In this document: piece after piece, positions 1 to 12,600 of the stretch
Position numbering within the stretch: the stretch's first letter is position 1
Layout of the letters: each line of letters starts with the position of its first letter
NCBI GenBank assembly: GCA_014526335.1
Contig: JACTAT010000303.1
Coordinates: 82,224-146,223 of the forward strand
Length of the DNA: 64,000 bases
From: Chrysaora quinquecirrha
Lineage: Eukaryota > Cnidaria > Scyphozoa > Semaeostomeae > Pelagiidae
Reading direction: 5' to 3'
Translations under genes and position numbers: made by a program
The notes under the pieces: model-generated
Databases searched by the model: none
What the model was told of the DNA's origin: nothing
The model's input: only the letters and a program-made list of their open reading frames with translations

Positions 1-514
1 ATACTAGCTATCGGTATCTATATCCGGTTAGCCGTATAACTATTGATCCTGCTAGCAAAGCGAACTCAAAGTTATCCGTAATCTTGTGGACAACTATCCG
101 TAAAATTTTTATTCGGATTCTTGAGGAAACTGGGATTTTCACTTCGTATTGAGGCTAAAATATATCCCTTGTCAATCTTGGTGTCAGGTTGACTTTTTTC
201 CTTGCCCTACCGCCGTTTAGAACAATCCAGTATTGTATGATTGCAAGTCCGCAAGTGGAATAAACGTGCCTCTGTTTATTATACTCAAGCCTACATTTCA
301 AGATGTACCCGGGCTATCCGCAACAAAAGTTTCGTGGAATAGATGTAAACTAGACGTATCCGTAAAACTTGTCATCCGGATAAGCATCTGGAACAGTATA
401 AACGAAGCTTTCGCAAAATCACTTGCATTTGAGAATTAAAATGGGGAATAAAACTAATATTGTATTGTAATCTTCAGAGTTAGTAAGTGATATCTTTTTT
501 TCTTTTTCTTTTAG
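1..514. other. ITPR intron, 3' part
   Basis: No exon preceding the 515 acceptor was found. TATCCG words recur several times (62-375) without clear order. Nothing else recognisable. Confidence 0.6.
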
Positions 515-634
515 ATTTCTGGATTATTTGTCAGATCTCTGTGTGTCTAACCATACTGCCATTCCATCCATGCAAGAATTAATTTGTAAATCTGTACTCA
601 ATCCAAAGAATGTTGATTTGCTTATTGAAACAAG
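515..634 (+). CDS. ITPR: ITPR exon 1 of window
   Basis: Acceptor tttttag before 515 and donor gtttgt after 634. It encodes [10 protein letters not shown] and [15 protein letters not shown], the end of the first RIH/armadillo region. The exon opens with one base of a split codon, so the upstream exon must end two bases into a codon. Confidence 0.95.
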
Positions 635-3600
635 GTTTGTTGTTATTTTCTTTCATTCTATATTATTCATTCGTTTATTCTTATTCTTACACAATACCTT
701 TCAGCATTACAACAAGAAAAACTTAGACTACAAATTCACAATTTAGAATGTAAGAAAAATAATAATATAGCTGCTCTTCCAAGGGGTCGTGTTTGGGTCA
801 CTACCTCAGTTGCCCCCTGGTATTTAAAGGATTTTTTACAATATTCTAAACGAAGTCGGGGAATTTCGAAATCTTCAATTTTTCGTGTGTTGTATCTCGA
901 AATAGTAGATCTCGTAGTGAATATGTTCTTCAGGTTCTCTGGGCAGAGTTCATTTTTCACTTTATAAGTTGCAATTAGCCTATCAAACTTAATTAGGTTT
1001 TTTACGTTTAGCCAATGACAGGCCCAACCATCTTTGTACTTTCCGTTTTCAATAATCCTACGAGCCCTATTTTGCAGTCTTTGGAGAGACTTTAGTTTTG
1101 TTGTTATTGTTATTGTTGTTATTCAAAGAAATTTCAACTCTACATTGCTAATAACCGTAGTCTACCCTCTCGATGCTGGTATTTTAATCTAATTGCACTC
1201 ACGGTGCAGTTTTCAGGACTTAGAACCCCTTTTGTTGTTTACTACCAGTGCTGAGAATAGAGTGGCAAAGTCAAATTCTATTTTTGGAATTTCTCAATAA
1301 ACCCCCGAAGGTTGTTGCGAGGAATCACGGTAGTGTGTTTCTCGCTTGTTTCTTGTTTGATTTTTAATGTTCTTCGTTGAGATATTAATGATATTTGAGA
1401 TATTCACTGCTTATGACTTCCCTTTATATGTTGCTTACAATGGAATCAAGTTATTAATCTTCATTGAACACGATTACCTTTTTCAGAATTTATGACAACG
1501 ATGTGTACGTATTTTGGGAAGGCGGAAGACAGATTAAATCGCAGCGTCTGTTAGCTAGAGGAGCAAGTAACAACAATTCTGAAGACTGTTATCTTTTGAA
1601 TTTCTATACGTAAGTCCTTTCTTCAAACACGTGCTCACAAAAGTCATGTGTTTTACTATAAATAAACTTTTGAACTCCTGTGTTGGAAATCGCAGAATAT
1701 TTGCTGATACCATCGACTCCTTCATAAGGTACATTGTAGGTTTGTTTCGAGAAGCTTTTGTGCTATTAAGATAATACAGCATGTAAAAGGTGAATATCCT
1801 ACTCAAGATGAAGTACATTATACTTAAGCGTTAACTTCTCCAATGTTAGAGACAAATTCGTGTTATGAGCTTTGGAATTCTTCCCTACTCTGTAACATCA
1901 GTTCCGCTTTTCAGTTGTAACTTCAACCATTATCGTCGTGGTGCTGCCTAACTGATTCTTTCATTTATTTGTTTTTTTTCAGAAACCAACTGCATTTATT
2001 TGCCCAGATGTGTCTGGATAGGCAATATCTTGCTATAAACAGCATTAGCAAGCAGCTTCATATTGAACTTATGATGAGGTGAGTTTTTTCTTTTCGACTT
2101 AAAGCCGTACGTTTTTAACTCTGTTTAACATAATTAACTCCTTCTTGCCCCCAAGGCAGATAAGACGCGACTTAGGACTCTATGCTGTCCACATTTGATT
2201 CTGGTATCTTTTTGTTCTGCTGCTCAAACAATACTAAAAATGGTTCAACGTTACTACTGATTGAGGAGTTTCATTTTTGAAAAGTCTTTCCATTTCCACA
2301 GACGTCATCTATGGGAGACAAAATGATAGTTAGATGCCTAAGCCCTGTATGGCCTAATTTAGGAAACCATTGTCAGGAAAAAAATTGATTGATTGTTGAG
2401 AATCAAGGAGAAAGGGTCTTAAGACGGGAGATAAGGTTGCATTGACTCGTAAAGTAACTCACAATGCTCAGCTAGGATAGCTAGTTGTTATTAGACATTG
2501 TTGAAGCTCAAAGATGTAGCCCTAGTCCTAATGATCGTAGCGGCTGTGCCATATTAGCAAGCACAAGTTGATTGAAAATTTTTGTGGATAATAGAAAGAG
2601 AGCAAAAAGCAAAGGAGAACACAGACAACAGTGGTCTTGAAATTACAATTATTAATTGTGTATGCTCTCTGCTTCTCGTCGTTTTGCGGTGTTATTATCC
2701 AAAGTTATTTCTATTCCTTCGCCGTAAGCATCTACCCGATCCGTCGAACAGAGTGGTTATAGTGGCTTTTCCTTCAATCAAACAGTTGACTCACCAGAGA
2801 TTTTTTCCGGTTGTCAGTGACGATTTTGCTTTATCTTTAATTTTTGCCATGAGGGTGTTGACAATCTTTAGTTTAGTTCTTCAAAAGCTAATGATGTTTA
2901 ACTTGCAAGAGCAAATCGTTGTTTAGTGAAGTGTTTACAACGTTTAAACAATCTGTTCAGCGAAAGTGTTGCTGAGGGAAAATTAAAATCATTCAAATAT
3001 CAAGTGTATCAGGTCAACTAGATCTGTGTTGTTCAGTTGTTTAGTGATTTTTAGAGCGTTTGAACCGAAGGCTTTCAACATTCTTGACCAAAGCTGAGTT
3101 ATACAGATTTGAGTGCTGTTATGTGATTTTATGAGCAATAATAGAAATAATTTCGAATCTATATCTCTAGGTTTCTGTAGAACCTTGTACGTCTTAATGG
3201 TCTTGTTGTTTCACAGAAGATTTAACTTGACTTATTATTTATTGTCTGTCGATCCAGATAAAGTAAAGCTAGCAGGAGATCCTCAGATAGTTGAAAACAA
3301 GATTTCAAGTAAGAGGTAGTTTATCAGAGAGTAGCATGTAGTGTATAGTATATGTAGTGTATTTCAACTAAGTCAGGTTTGTGTCTCATGATTACTTCAG
3401 TCATAAATCGGTTTTCTTTTGTTTTTCTTATTTCTAATACCGGGTTCCCTCTCAAAAAATCGCCCTGTATGGAGTACGCTGCCCATTAAGATGGCCCCTG
3501 ACACTCCTTTGATAATCAATGTCCAAGCTCTCGATTTGAGGAGCCGAGAAGAGACAACTTTTTGCTAGTCGCTGCAAAACTTAATTTTAGTCAATGTTGG

Positions 3601-6600
3601 TTTATTCATAAATTTTCCACTAATTGCCCCTCTTTGAGACGGAGTTTTAAATAAGCGCTCGCTCAGTCGAGGAAATATGGTTAGTGGTAGTTTTACTTCA
3701 AAATAATGAAAAGACAACGGTCTTCAGTACAGTATATTCATGCTCAACGAAAGCATTCTTTTGACGTAACAAACAGTGTAGTTTAAATAGTTTGGGATTT
3801 GAGACGGAGAGCTATGTAGTTAGAATCATATACGAGAAAATCCAATGTTTGATCTTTAGCCAGTAAGATATGTAACTAAATTGCACAAAATTATGCAGCA
3901 AAATCAAGAAAAACTCACATAAAGCATATAGTTACTCTGTTCTTTTTTAACAATATGCAACTACTTTTGTGTTTAAGTTTTGCAGACGAGTTATTTACAT
4001 GACTCACAACATTACAGACAGATGAAATCTGCTTAATTCAGTATATTTGCTGGAAGTAGCAAAACTTAATAGTTGCTTGAAATTGCCAAATAAGGAGACT
4101 GTTTCTTAGCTCTCACTTTGCATTTTTTTTAGATGCGTTTCGGACGAATATTTGCCAGCTTCACTGAGAGCGGTATTTTGTCGCTTGCTGCTTCATTTAC
4201 ATATTGACAGAGATCCTCAAGAACCAGTTCAGCCTGTGCGATATGCTAGATTATGGTCAAAAATTCCAGAAGAACATTCGGTGGAAGAGTGAGTTTATTT
4301 TATATACTTGCTAACTGGACTGCGTTCTACTCTTAACTCTCAAGGAATCCCTGCATACGTTAATTTTCAAATTAGCGCTCACTGCTCTGTTAAAAAGGGC
4401 ACCTCCTCCGACTGACGTTCCTCTATTTTTTATTGAAATGAGTACCATATTCGATTGAAAGCCTCCCTCAGTTATGAAATACGAACTCTTAAGATGGATG
4501 AACCCTCCTCTTGGAAATACTGATTTGAAGAGAGATTTGAAATAGATATAAAGTGAAGGGTTCCATGCTTATGTCAAGATCTCTTTTATTCAAGTCGGAC
4601 CTGTAGGTGAAGGTGACTGTGAAATAGAATGAGAACACGTAAGAAATCAGAATAACAACAGAGCAAAACGCCCAGCTTAAAAAATCAGAGTAGCAAACGA
4701 ACTGCTTCTGTCTGCTCGACACGTGTTTCTTGATTGCATCTCGAAACCACATGTTTAATCGTTTTATCGATTGTTTGTTCTGTTTTAATTATAGGTATGA
4801 TTTGCAACTGAAGGAAGAGCTCCGTGGCGATTGTAGTACAACAAATAGTATTCGATTCCTTCCAACGATGAAATTTGTCGAGACGTATTTAGAAAATATT
4901 GCGAAGTCAAGAGGTGGAGGATTCAATGATCCTGATCAAAATAAACTCACATACGAAGTATGTTTAACTTATTTTGAATTCTAATTATATTTTTAGCATT
5001 ACTTGAATCAATTGTGATGTTGTCATCCACAGTTTCATCCTCGGGATTCTGCATTGGTACTAAAGCTTAGAGAAGTGGTGTTCACCTGGGGTGTCGTCAT
5101 TGGTTCTCTCTTTTAAAACCGCGATAAACAGCGGAAACATTTTCAGGCTCTCCTCAGAGTATGAACGTCAGAAACAGATCGGAACAATAAACTAAGACAG
5201 AACTTATACCCAGGTGCTGCTCGAAATTCACCAATCAGAAAAAGAAGCCGAATTGACATTGTGTTTTAAACATCGATCAGCTTTGGGGATTCAGCAGGAT
5301 GACCAATAGGAAATTAATTGAAGAGTCCAAGTGAGAAAACGAACTCTTTCTGTCTACACAGAACCGGCTTATTGGTTTTGATGTGGTCAGATTCCAAAAC
5401 ACTAAGATGAAAGGAGGATCTAGATCTGCCAATTATTCGAATGTTGCGTTGGCGAATGTAGTAGGAACGTGCTGTTTGATCCTAGCTGGAAAGAGTTTTT
5501 AATATACTTTTTTTCTAGGTTGTTCAGATTGCCAGATATTTGATACGCTTTGGCTTTTACGGCTTCAAGGATTTGTTACGTCTTACACAAATGCTTCTGG
5601 TGATTCTTGATGGTGAAGAAGCCAGACATCTGATGCCTCAAGGTAATTTAACAGCTACTCCCCATTATTTAAGTACAGAGCCTGGTTTCCATAGGATCAT
5701 AACTTGCAGCTTGCAAACGGATTGTAAATGAATCCCCGACCTATCTGGGTCGGGTTGAATATTAAAACTGAGCCATGCGCAATACACCTTTTCAACTAAG
5801 GGCCTCGTTTTCAAAAAAATTGAAAATTGCATCACAGAAATAATTCGGTTTCAGATTCGAATTCAGCACCTTCGTTTTAATGTAAAGATAAATTTCTACA
5901 CCTCTAGGCATTACAATGTTGCTTTTATAGCTATTAAAAGTTTGAAAATTTGTAAGGGATTTGGCCGTGAAAAATGACTGAGGGTGTAAAATTTCACCCC
6001 GAGCGATTTTTCACGGTCAAATCCTTTATAAATTTTCGTCGCTATAAAATCAACATCATAAAGACTAGATGCGTAAAAATTTGCCTCAGCACTAAAATGA
6101 AATTGCTCAATCTAAATCTGGGGTCAAAATTTTTTTACGAACAAATTGTCGTAAATTTTGGAAACGAGGCACTTAGTTGAAAAGGTGTATTCAATCGTCT
6201 CTAAAGCTTACAACTCCCTCCCCTACTTTCGGGAGCCTGAAAGCAATAACGACCTACCGTACTTCCTCGGTTAAGCACCCGGGATGCTTATTCGAAAATC
6301 CGTCTCAAAGAGGGACAACTATTTGAAAATTTATTGATAAACTAATGTTCTGACGAAAAGTAAGTTTTGCAGCATCTTGCACAAGGTAAAGTAAAGAAGC
6401 AAAATGATATAGAAGAACAGTAGTATAAAAACTGATCAGGTACTTATATGAGCAAAACATATATGACTAGCAGTACGTGTATGACATTGTACAAAGTCTT
6501 CAATTATTTCATCAAGAGCTTGCACATACATTGTCAAAGGAATGTCAGGGAACAACCCGAGGCAGCTACATCCAAGGAGGGTGCTTATTGGAGAGCGATT

Positions 6601-9600
6601 ATGCTTAAGTTATACGGTATTACTATACAAAAATCTTTTTAAATTGATGTTAATAAAACAGTTCTAAAAGTACTACATTTCTTAACCACAACAGACAATA
6701 AAGGCCATATTCTTCATCTAGTTGGCAACTCAATATGATATGCTACCTGAGAGAAATCTTATGGTTAATTGTGTACTACTGTTCTTCTATATCTTTTTGC
6801 TTCTTTGCTTCCATCTACGTACTATCTAAAGAAAGCTTCGTTTAGAGCATGAAAGAGAGCATAGAAAACGAAAATAATGTATATCAAACGCGACGAAGAG
6901 ATGGGAAGCAGTTTTGCACAAGAGAGACAGGAAATTTCTTTAACCCTACATCTCCTATGATAAGCTGTATAGAGCGTGTTGTGTTTCATTGCTAGCTTGT
7001 AATATTTCTAATGTTTTGATTTTTCTTTCAAGGAAACCAGAAGAAATCGGATGTTTACAAATCTATTCAAAGCGTTGGTGCAGTTGTAACTAAAATGGCT
7101 CTTGGAAAGGCAATAAATCCACTAGATCAATACAACGTAGTCACCGGTAAAGAATATTCCTCGCTGCTCTTATCTGAATGCTAAACCCTAAAAGTTCCTT
7201 GTTAGTTCCTTAATTCTTAATTGCTCGAAATCTTAAATTGGCTTATCTTCGTTTGCTTAACTGGAATGATGGTTCTATTTATTACAGATGATATCCTACT
7301 GCTCTTACACACTTTTTTTTATAAGAATACCTTATTCTTTGTAGAGCCTCGATTATTCTTAAGCTTATTCGATTTTGAGCCTGAAAATATTCTTAAATTA
7401 TTCTTAATCATCAATGTTGTAAATTGGCCTGAAGATCAAGAGAAATAAGTCAAATATTTGTCATTTTTTATTTTATTAATAAAAAGAGTTACTGTATCAA
7501 AGAGTCAGACAGGATGTATGCATTTCAAAACAAATACAGTTGCCTGAAAATCACACTTATTGTGCAGTGTAAAAAACGCAAAGAAATAAAAATGATCCTC
7601 GTCAAGCTTGAGCCTCAGATTATTCTTAAATAATTCTTAAATTTTAGCAATTTTGAGCCTGAATATTCTTATAGACTGTATTCTTATATAAAAAGTGTGT
7701 ACTTAAAGTATGAAGTTTAAGAATGTGAAGAAATTCTTATTGTTGCTTACATTTCTCTATCGCCTGTCGTTTTTCCTTTGTTGATGAATCTTAGCCTTGC
7801 TAGTTCCTCAACAGTACCTTATAGTACAGGTAATTTTCAGCCTCAAGTTCCTTATAAAGGTGTTCCTCACAAAAAAGTGCACAAAGTCAAGTGTGTAGCA
7901 AACAAAGCAACGTAACAAGCTCTCTCAAAATTTCCTTTGTTTTTTATTTAGATAAACCACCGCCACCCCTACCCGGCGGTAAGAAAACGTCGAACCAAGT
8001 TGATCTTGTGGTGATGACCACAAAGCTGAAGATCATTGAAATTTTGGAATACATCATGGATATTCGTCTAGATTTTCGCATTTCCACTCTGTTGTCGATA
8101 TTCAAGCGTGATTTCGATGAGAATGGAACAAAATCTTCTGGTGGAGAGAACGGCGGTGAGTAAATAAGTTGTACACTTTTTTTCCAATAAGCAACTTGAC
8201 TTTGGTCCAGCCCTCAAGAGTTGCTTAACATATCTAGGATTTCAGCCGTCACAGAATGCCTGGTACCCCCTAAAACCTCTTATTTTGGCTCTTTTCTGGC
8301 TTCTCAATGTAACTGACAAGTTTGCAAGGATGTACAGTATAAAGAAAGCTATTTCACCAGAAATTTTAGCACAATTTCAGCCCTGGTTGCTTATTGAACA
8401 GTTGCTTATCAAAAAAAAAGTGTATATTACATCCTTCATTATCCAGACTACCATTCAGCGAGAAAGACGGTTGAACCCAATTGAAACGAATTGAAAATTC
8501 CTGCGAAAATTTGTTTGTAGAAAGGGGATGGAAGCTTATTTAGGTTGCGTTAATTTATAAAACTACATCACTTTGGGAATTATTGACACAGGAAGAAACA
8601 ACAATGTAAGAATTTGGATAATTTTCGACTGTTAAAGTCGGATTTGCTCTGACTAAGAAGCATCAATTCCCTATAATAAAGAGAATGACTCTTTTTTGAC
8701 ATTATCAAAGTTCGACTTATGGCTAATGTCTTAGCCTTCCTGTCAGAACCTGGCAGCAAGCAATTGACCCCGGAAAGACTGCGTTATGCAAAACGTGTCT
8801 AAAAATGCCTTGCACGTGGCCATAAATGTTACTGTTTGTGAGATGATTTTTTGAAATTTGTTTCCTAATGTTTATTGCGGTTGACAAACAGGGAGGGACG
8901 ATGTATAAGCGATTTTTACTCTCACTTTGAGGCAAAGAAAGTAGGAAATTATCTACAAGTAATCCCGGGGATTTGTCGCCCAGATTTCGGAAACCCACCC
9001 ACTTGTTATGCAGACCTTTGCAGAAACAGACTCAATTTTATGAGTACAAATGAGCGGAACTTGAGAATAAAAAGACCTTCTAGGCCTTATTACTGCTAGA
9101 AATTGTACTGCGACCATCTTCGACGCGATTTTACCACTTTTCTTGCCGAAGTAAGGTTACATTTTTGATTTTTGAATGATTACAGTATTTCTAATTCATC
9201 TTGTGTAATGTCATTTTAAAGATGTTTCTATTTTATGCAGGTGTTGATCTTGATAACGTTAGCAATGAAGCTGAGAAAATGTTCAATACAAAGTAAGACA
9301 ACATTTCGCATTAAAATATCTGGATTATCTTATAAAAAGTCTTTGATTTCTACAAAACTTCATTCTTGCGAAGAAAAGGAGAATCGTCTTTAAACAGACT
9401 TAAAATCTTCTTTCATCTGAAACTTTGATCTTCAGATGAATCTTCTTTCATCTGAAGATTTTAAACTTTGGAAACAGGCCGAAACAATTACGCAAGGTGC
9501 AATAACCTTTACGTGATATCGTGTTGGTCAGCAATATTTGGTGTATGCGATATACTAGCTACTTTTATAACAAAGTATGGTAACTAAGGCAGAATATAAA

Positions 9601-12600
9601 CACGAAATGTCTCCTTACGATTCAAAAATTATACAAAAAGACCATTATTTACTGTTTTGTTGCGGCCAAGTTGTTCTCGCCGATGTGATGCCAGATACGC
9701 AAGAGGCCAATAGCATAACTGAGTATATTTCAACTGGGTTAATATTTGCAAAAGCGTTAAAATATCGCGTAGTACTTTCGTATAATACATCGGCGGGCTA
9801 GGAAACAGTTCATTTGACATGGGAAGTCTACAGAAACGTAAAAGAAATACTTTTTTGATCCTGTAAAGCTTAAAAGAACATAGGCTGCGTAAGCTAATTC
9901 TAAATAGGAATTCATGAAGGAGAAATTGTATTTTGCCACAATGACAAGCTCTCCGCAAGAAACTCCTGACGGATCGATAAAAGTATATGAAATTTAGGTT
10001 CTTGCAAAAGTTTCCCTGAAATAGTAGAAAACTTGTGTGTAGTTCACGAAATTCAAAGTCCTATGTTTAACATGTTGTTTTTGCACTAACGGTTTTTCAT
10101 GTTTGTAAAAAATTTTTGCCCCAGGTACAAGCAACACCAGATAGCAGTTATACACAATGCCTACACACTTTTTTTTTATATGAATACAGTCTATAAGAAT
10201 ATTCAGGCTCAAAATTGCTGAAATTTAAGAATTATTTAAGAATAATCTGAGGCTCAAGCTTGACGATCATTTTTATTTCTCTGCGTTTTTTTACACTGCA
10301 CAATAAGTGTGATTGTCAGGCAACTGTATTTGTTTTGAAATGCATACATCCTGTCTGACTCTTTGATACAGTAACTCTTTTTATTAATAAAATAACAAAT
10401 GACAAAGATTTGGCTTATTTCTCTTGATCTTCAGGCCAATTTACAACATTGATGATTAAGAATAATTTAAGAATACTTTCAGGCTCAAAATCGAATAAGC
10501 TTAAGAATAATCGAGGCTCGGCAAAAAATAAGGTATTCTTATAAAAAAAAAGTGTGTACCAGAATTACTTGGAACGCCCATCCCATCATATTTTCAGGCT
10601 TTTTCACTGGGCAATACTTCCCGACTTTTGATCCCTTCCTTTCCCCAATATCAATGGTGTTTTGGAATGTTGAAGAATTCTTAGGGTGAGCTGAGTGTTC
10701 ACTTCTACCCGGAGACAAACACCATTCAATAAACCAGCATTGTTTACAGGGGGGATGTCGTGTGAATAGGAAAAGCAATCAGGCGTTCCAAGCATTTTGG
10801 CAGTCATTGTAGCTTCGATCAACCGCTTACTTTACATCATGATTTATATTAAATTACAAATTAAACTATTTGATATAACAATTATGTTTTATCTTTCTAG
10901 TGAAAGTGACATTGATCTTGATTTGGATGCATGTGGTGGAAGGATGTTCTTGCGAGTTTTAATTCATTTATGTATGCATGAGTATGCCCCCCTTGTCACT
11001 GGTGCATTACAACTGCTTTTGAGGCACTTTGGACAGCGACAAGAAGTGCTTCAGGCTTTTAAACAGGTAATTGAAAGTTCAAACACCTTATCATGTCGTC
11101 TTGACCTTGTAATTATCTAATTAGTAAGATATTTACTGATAATATTTAACAATGGCTTTAAAAAGTGGAGACATCTCTGGGCATACTGTAAAGCTTTTCA
11201 ACACACTGTTCAAAGTAAAAATGTCAGAAATAGGCCGAAACAATTTTCTAAGACGTAATTTATACCCAGATGCGGATCGAAATGCACCAGTCAAAAAGTG
11301 AAGGCGGATCAGCATTGTATATTTAACGACAATCTGCTTGCGGAATACAGTGCTAAGACCAATAGATTTAATTTTAAAGTCCAAGTGAGAAAATGAAATC
11401 TTTCTGTCTACAGAAAAGCAGCCATTTGGCTTTTGATGCGGACAGATTCCAGAACGCCTATATGAAACAAAGGCTTCGCTTACTCGCTTGGCTAATTATT
11501 ATGTGAATACAATCTTCGCGGTGATTTTTTGCAGAGTTTGCGTTGTCAACTAAGTGCTGTCCTATGGCAGAACCATGCTTAAACGTACGAGAAATACTTT
11601 TGTCATTCATGTGAAAACTTCATGTAGTTTTTACGCAGCAACAAGATTTCAGGCTGTCACAAAATATGTGTATTTTCTCAACATTCTTCAGTGTTTTTAT
11701 CCTGAGCTACCCGGCCACAGGCTCTCCACGAGCTCTTGTATAACCAATAGCTCATCCCGTTTTATCCGTAAATGTAGGAAGACAAACGCCACCGACGGCT
11801 GCAAAAATCTTTCATTTTATCTCCATCCATTTTCCTCGCATTGCAAGTATTCTTAGTTCTGACCAAATTTGATTTCGTCATGTTTAAACGTTTATCATCG
11901 CTCATGTGATTACTGTTCTCTATTGTATTTTTAGGTTCAGCTACTTGTTTCAAATGAAGATGTTGATAATTATAAGCAGATAAAATCAGATCTTGACGAA
12001 CTAAAATTGCTTGTTGAGAAATCAGAACTATGGGTTTACAAGGGGAAGTCCCCAAGCCTCGTTCCAAATCAGCCACCTGGGTTGAAAAAGAGAAAAAGCA
12101 AACTTGCTCTTCAACAAGACAAAAATGGTAATGATAAAGACAATAATGATAAAGCAGATTCAAGGGGATCTATATCATCGATACAGGTAAATAGCTGTTT
12201 GTCCTTGACATTCTTTCTCTATGATGTGAATATAATGTATGAAGCTTATTTTTGGAAGTGAACTTCGCATGAAACTAACCTTCTCTATTAAAATTTCCTC
12301 TGTTAAATGCGATTCAAAAATTAACTTTTTATGTAGCTATTGATAAAAATCAATATTTAATTTTATTTCGACATGAATTAGACCCTACAGGAATATTCTT
12401 GTCAACTGTTGCTTCTTCTTCTGTTCCCTGGTTCACTAAATGATTGCTGAGTGCTAATTTGCAAAAACTAGAGTATCTTAAAGCCCTTGTTTCATTGTTT
12501 TTCCAGGACGAAGGAAGCTTGGCAGAAAGTATGGATTCCCTATTGGTATGATTGACTTCAAAATACATCTTTTAAATGTTCCGATATGGATTAGCTCTCT

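Noticed and set aside
2582..2926. 114-codon frame in ITPR intron 3
   Set aside because: No recognisable family, no splice context, low-complexity hydrophobic translation; most likely chance.
8875..9099. 74-codon frame in intron 8
   Set aside because: No family resemblance; overlaps an equally open frame on the other strand.
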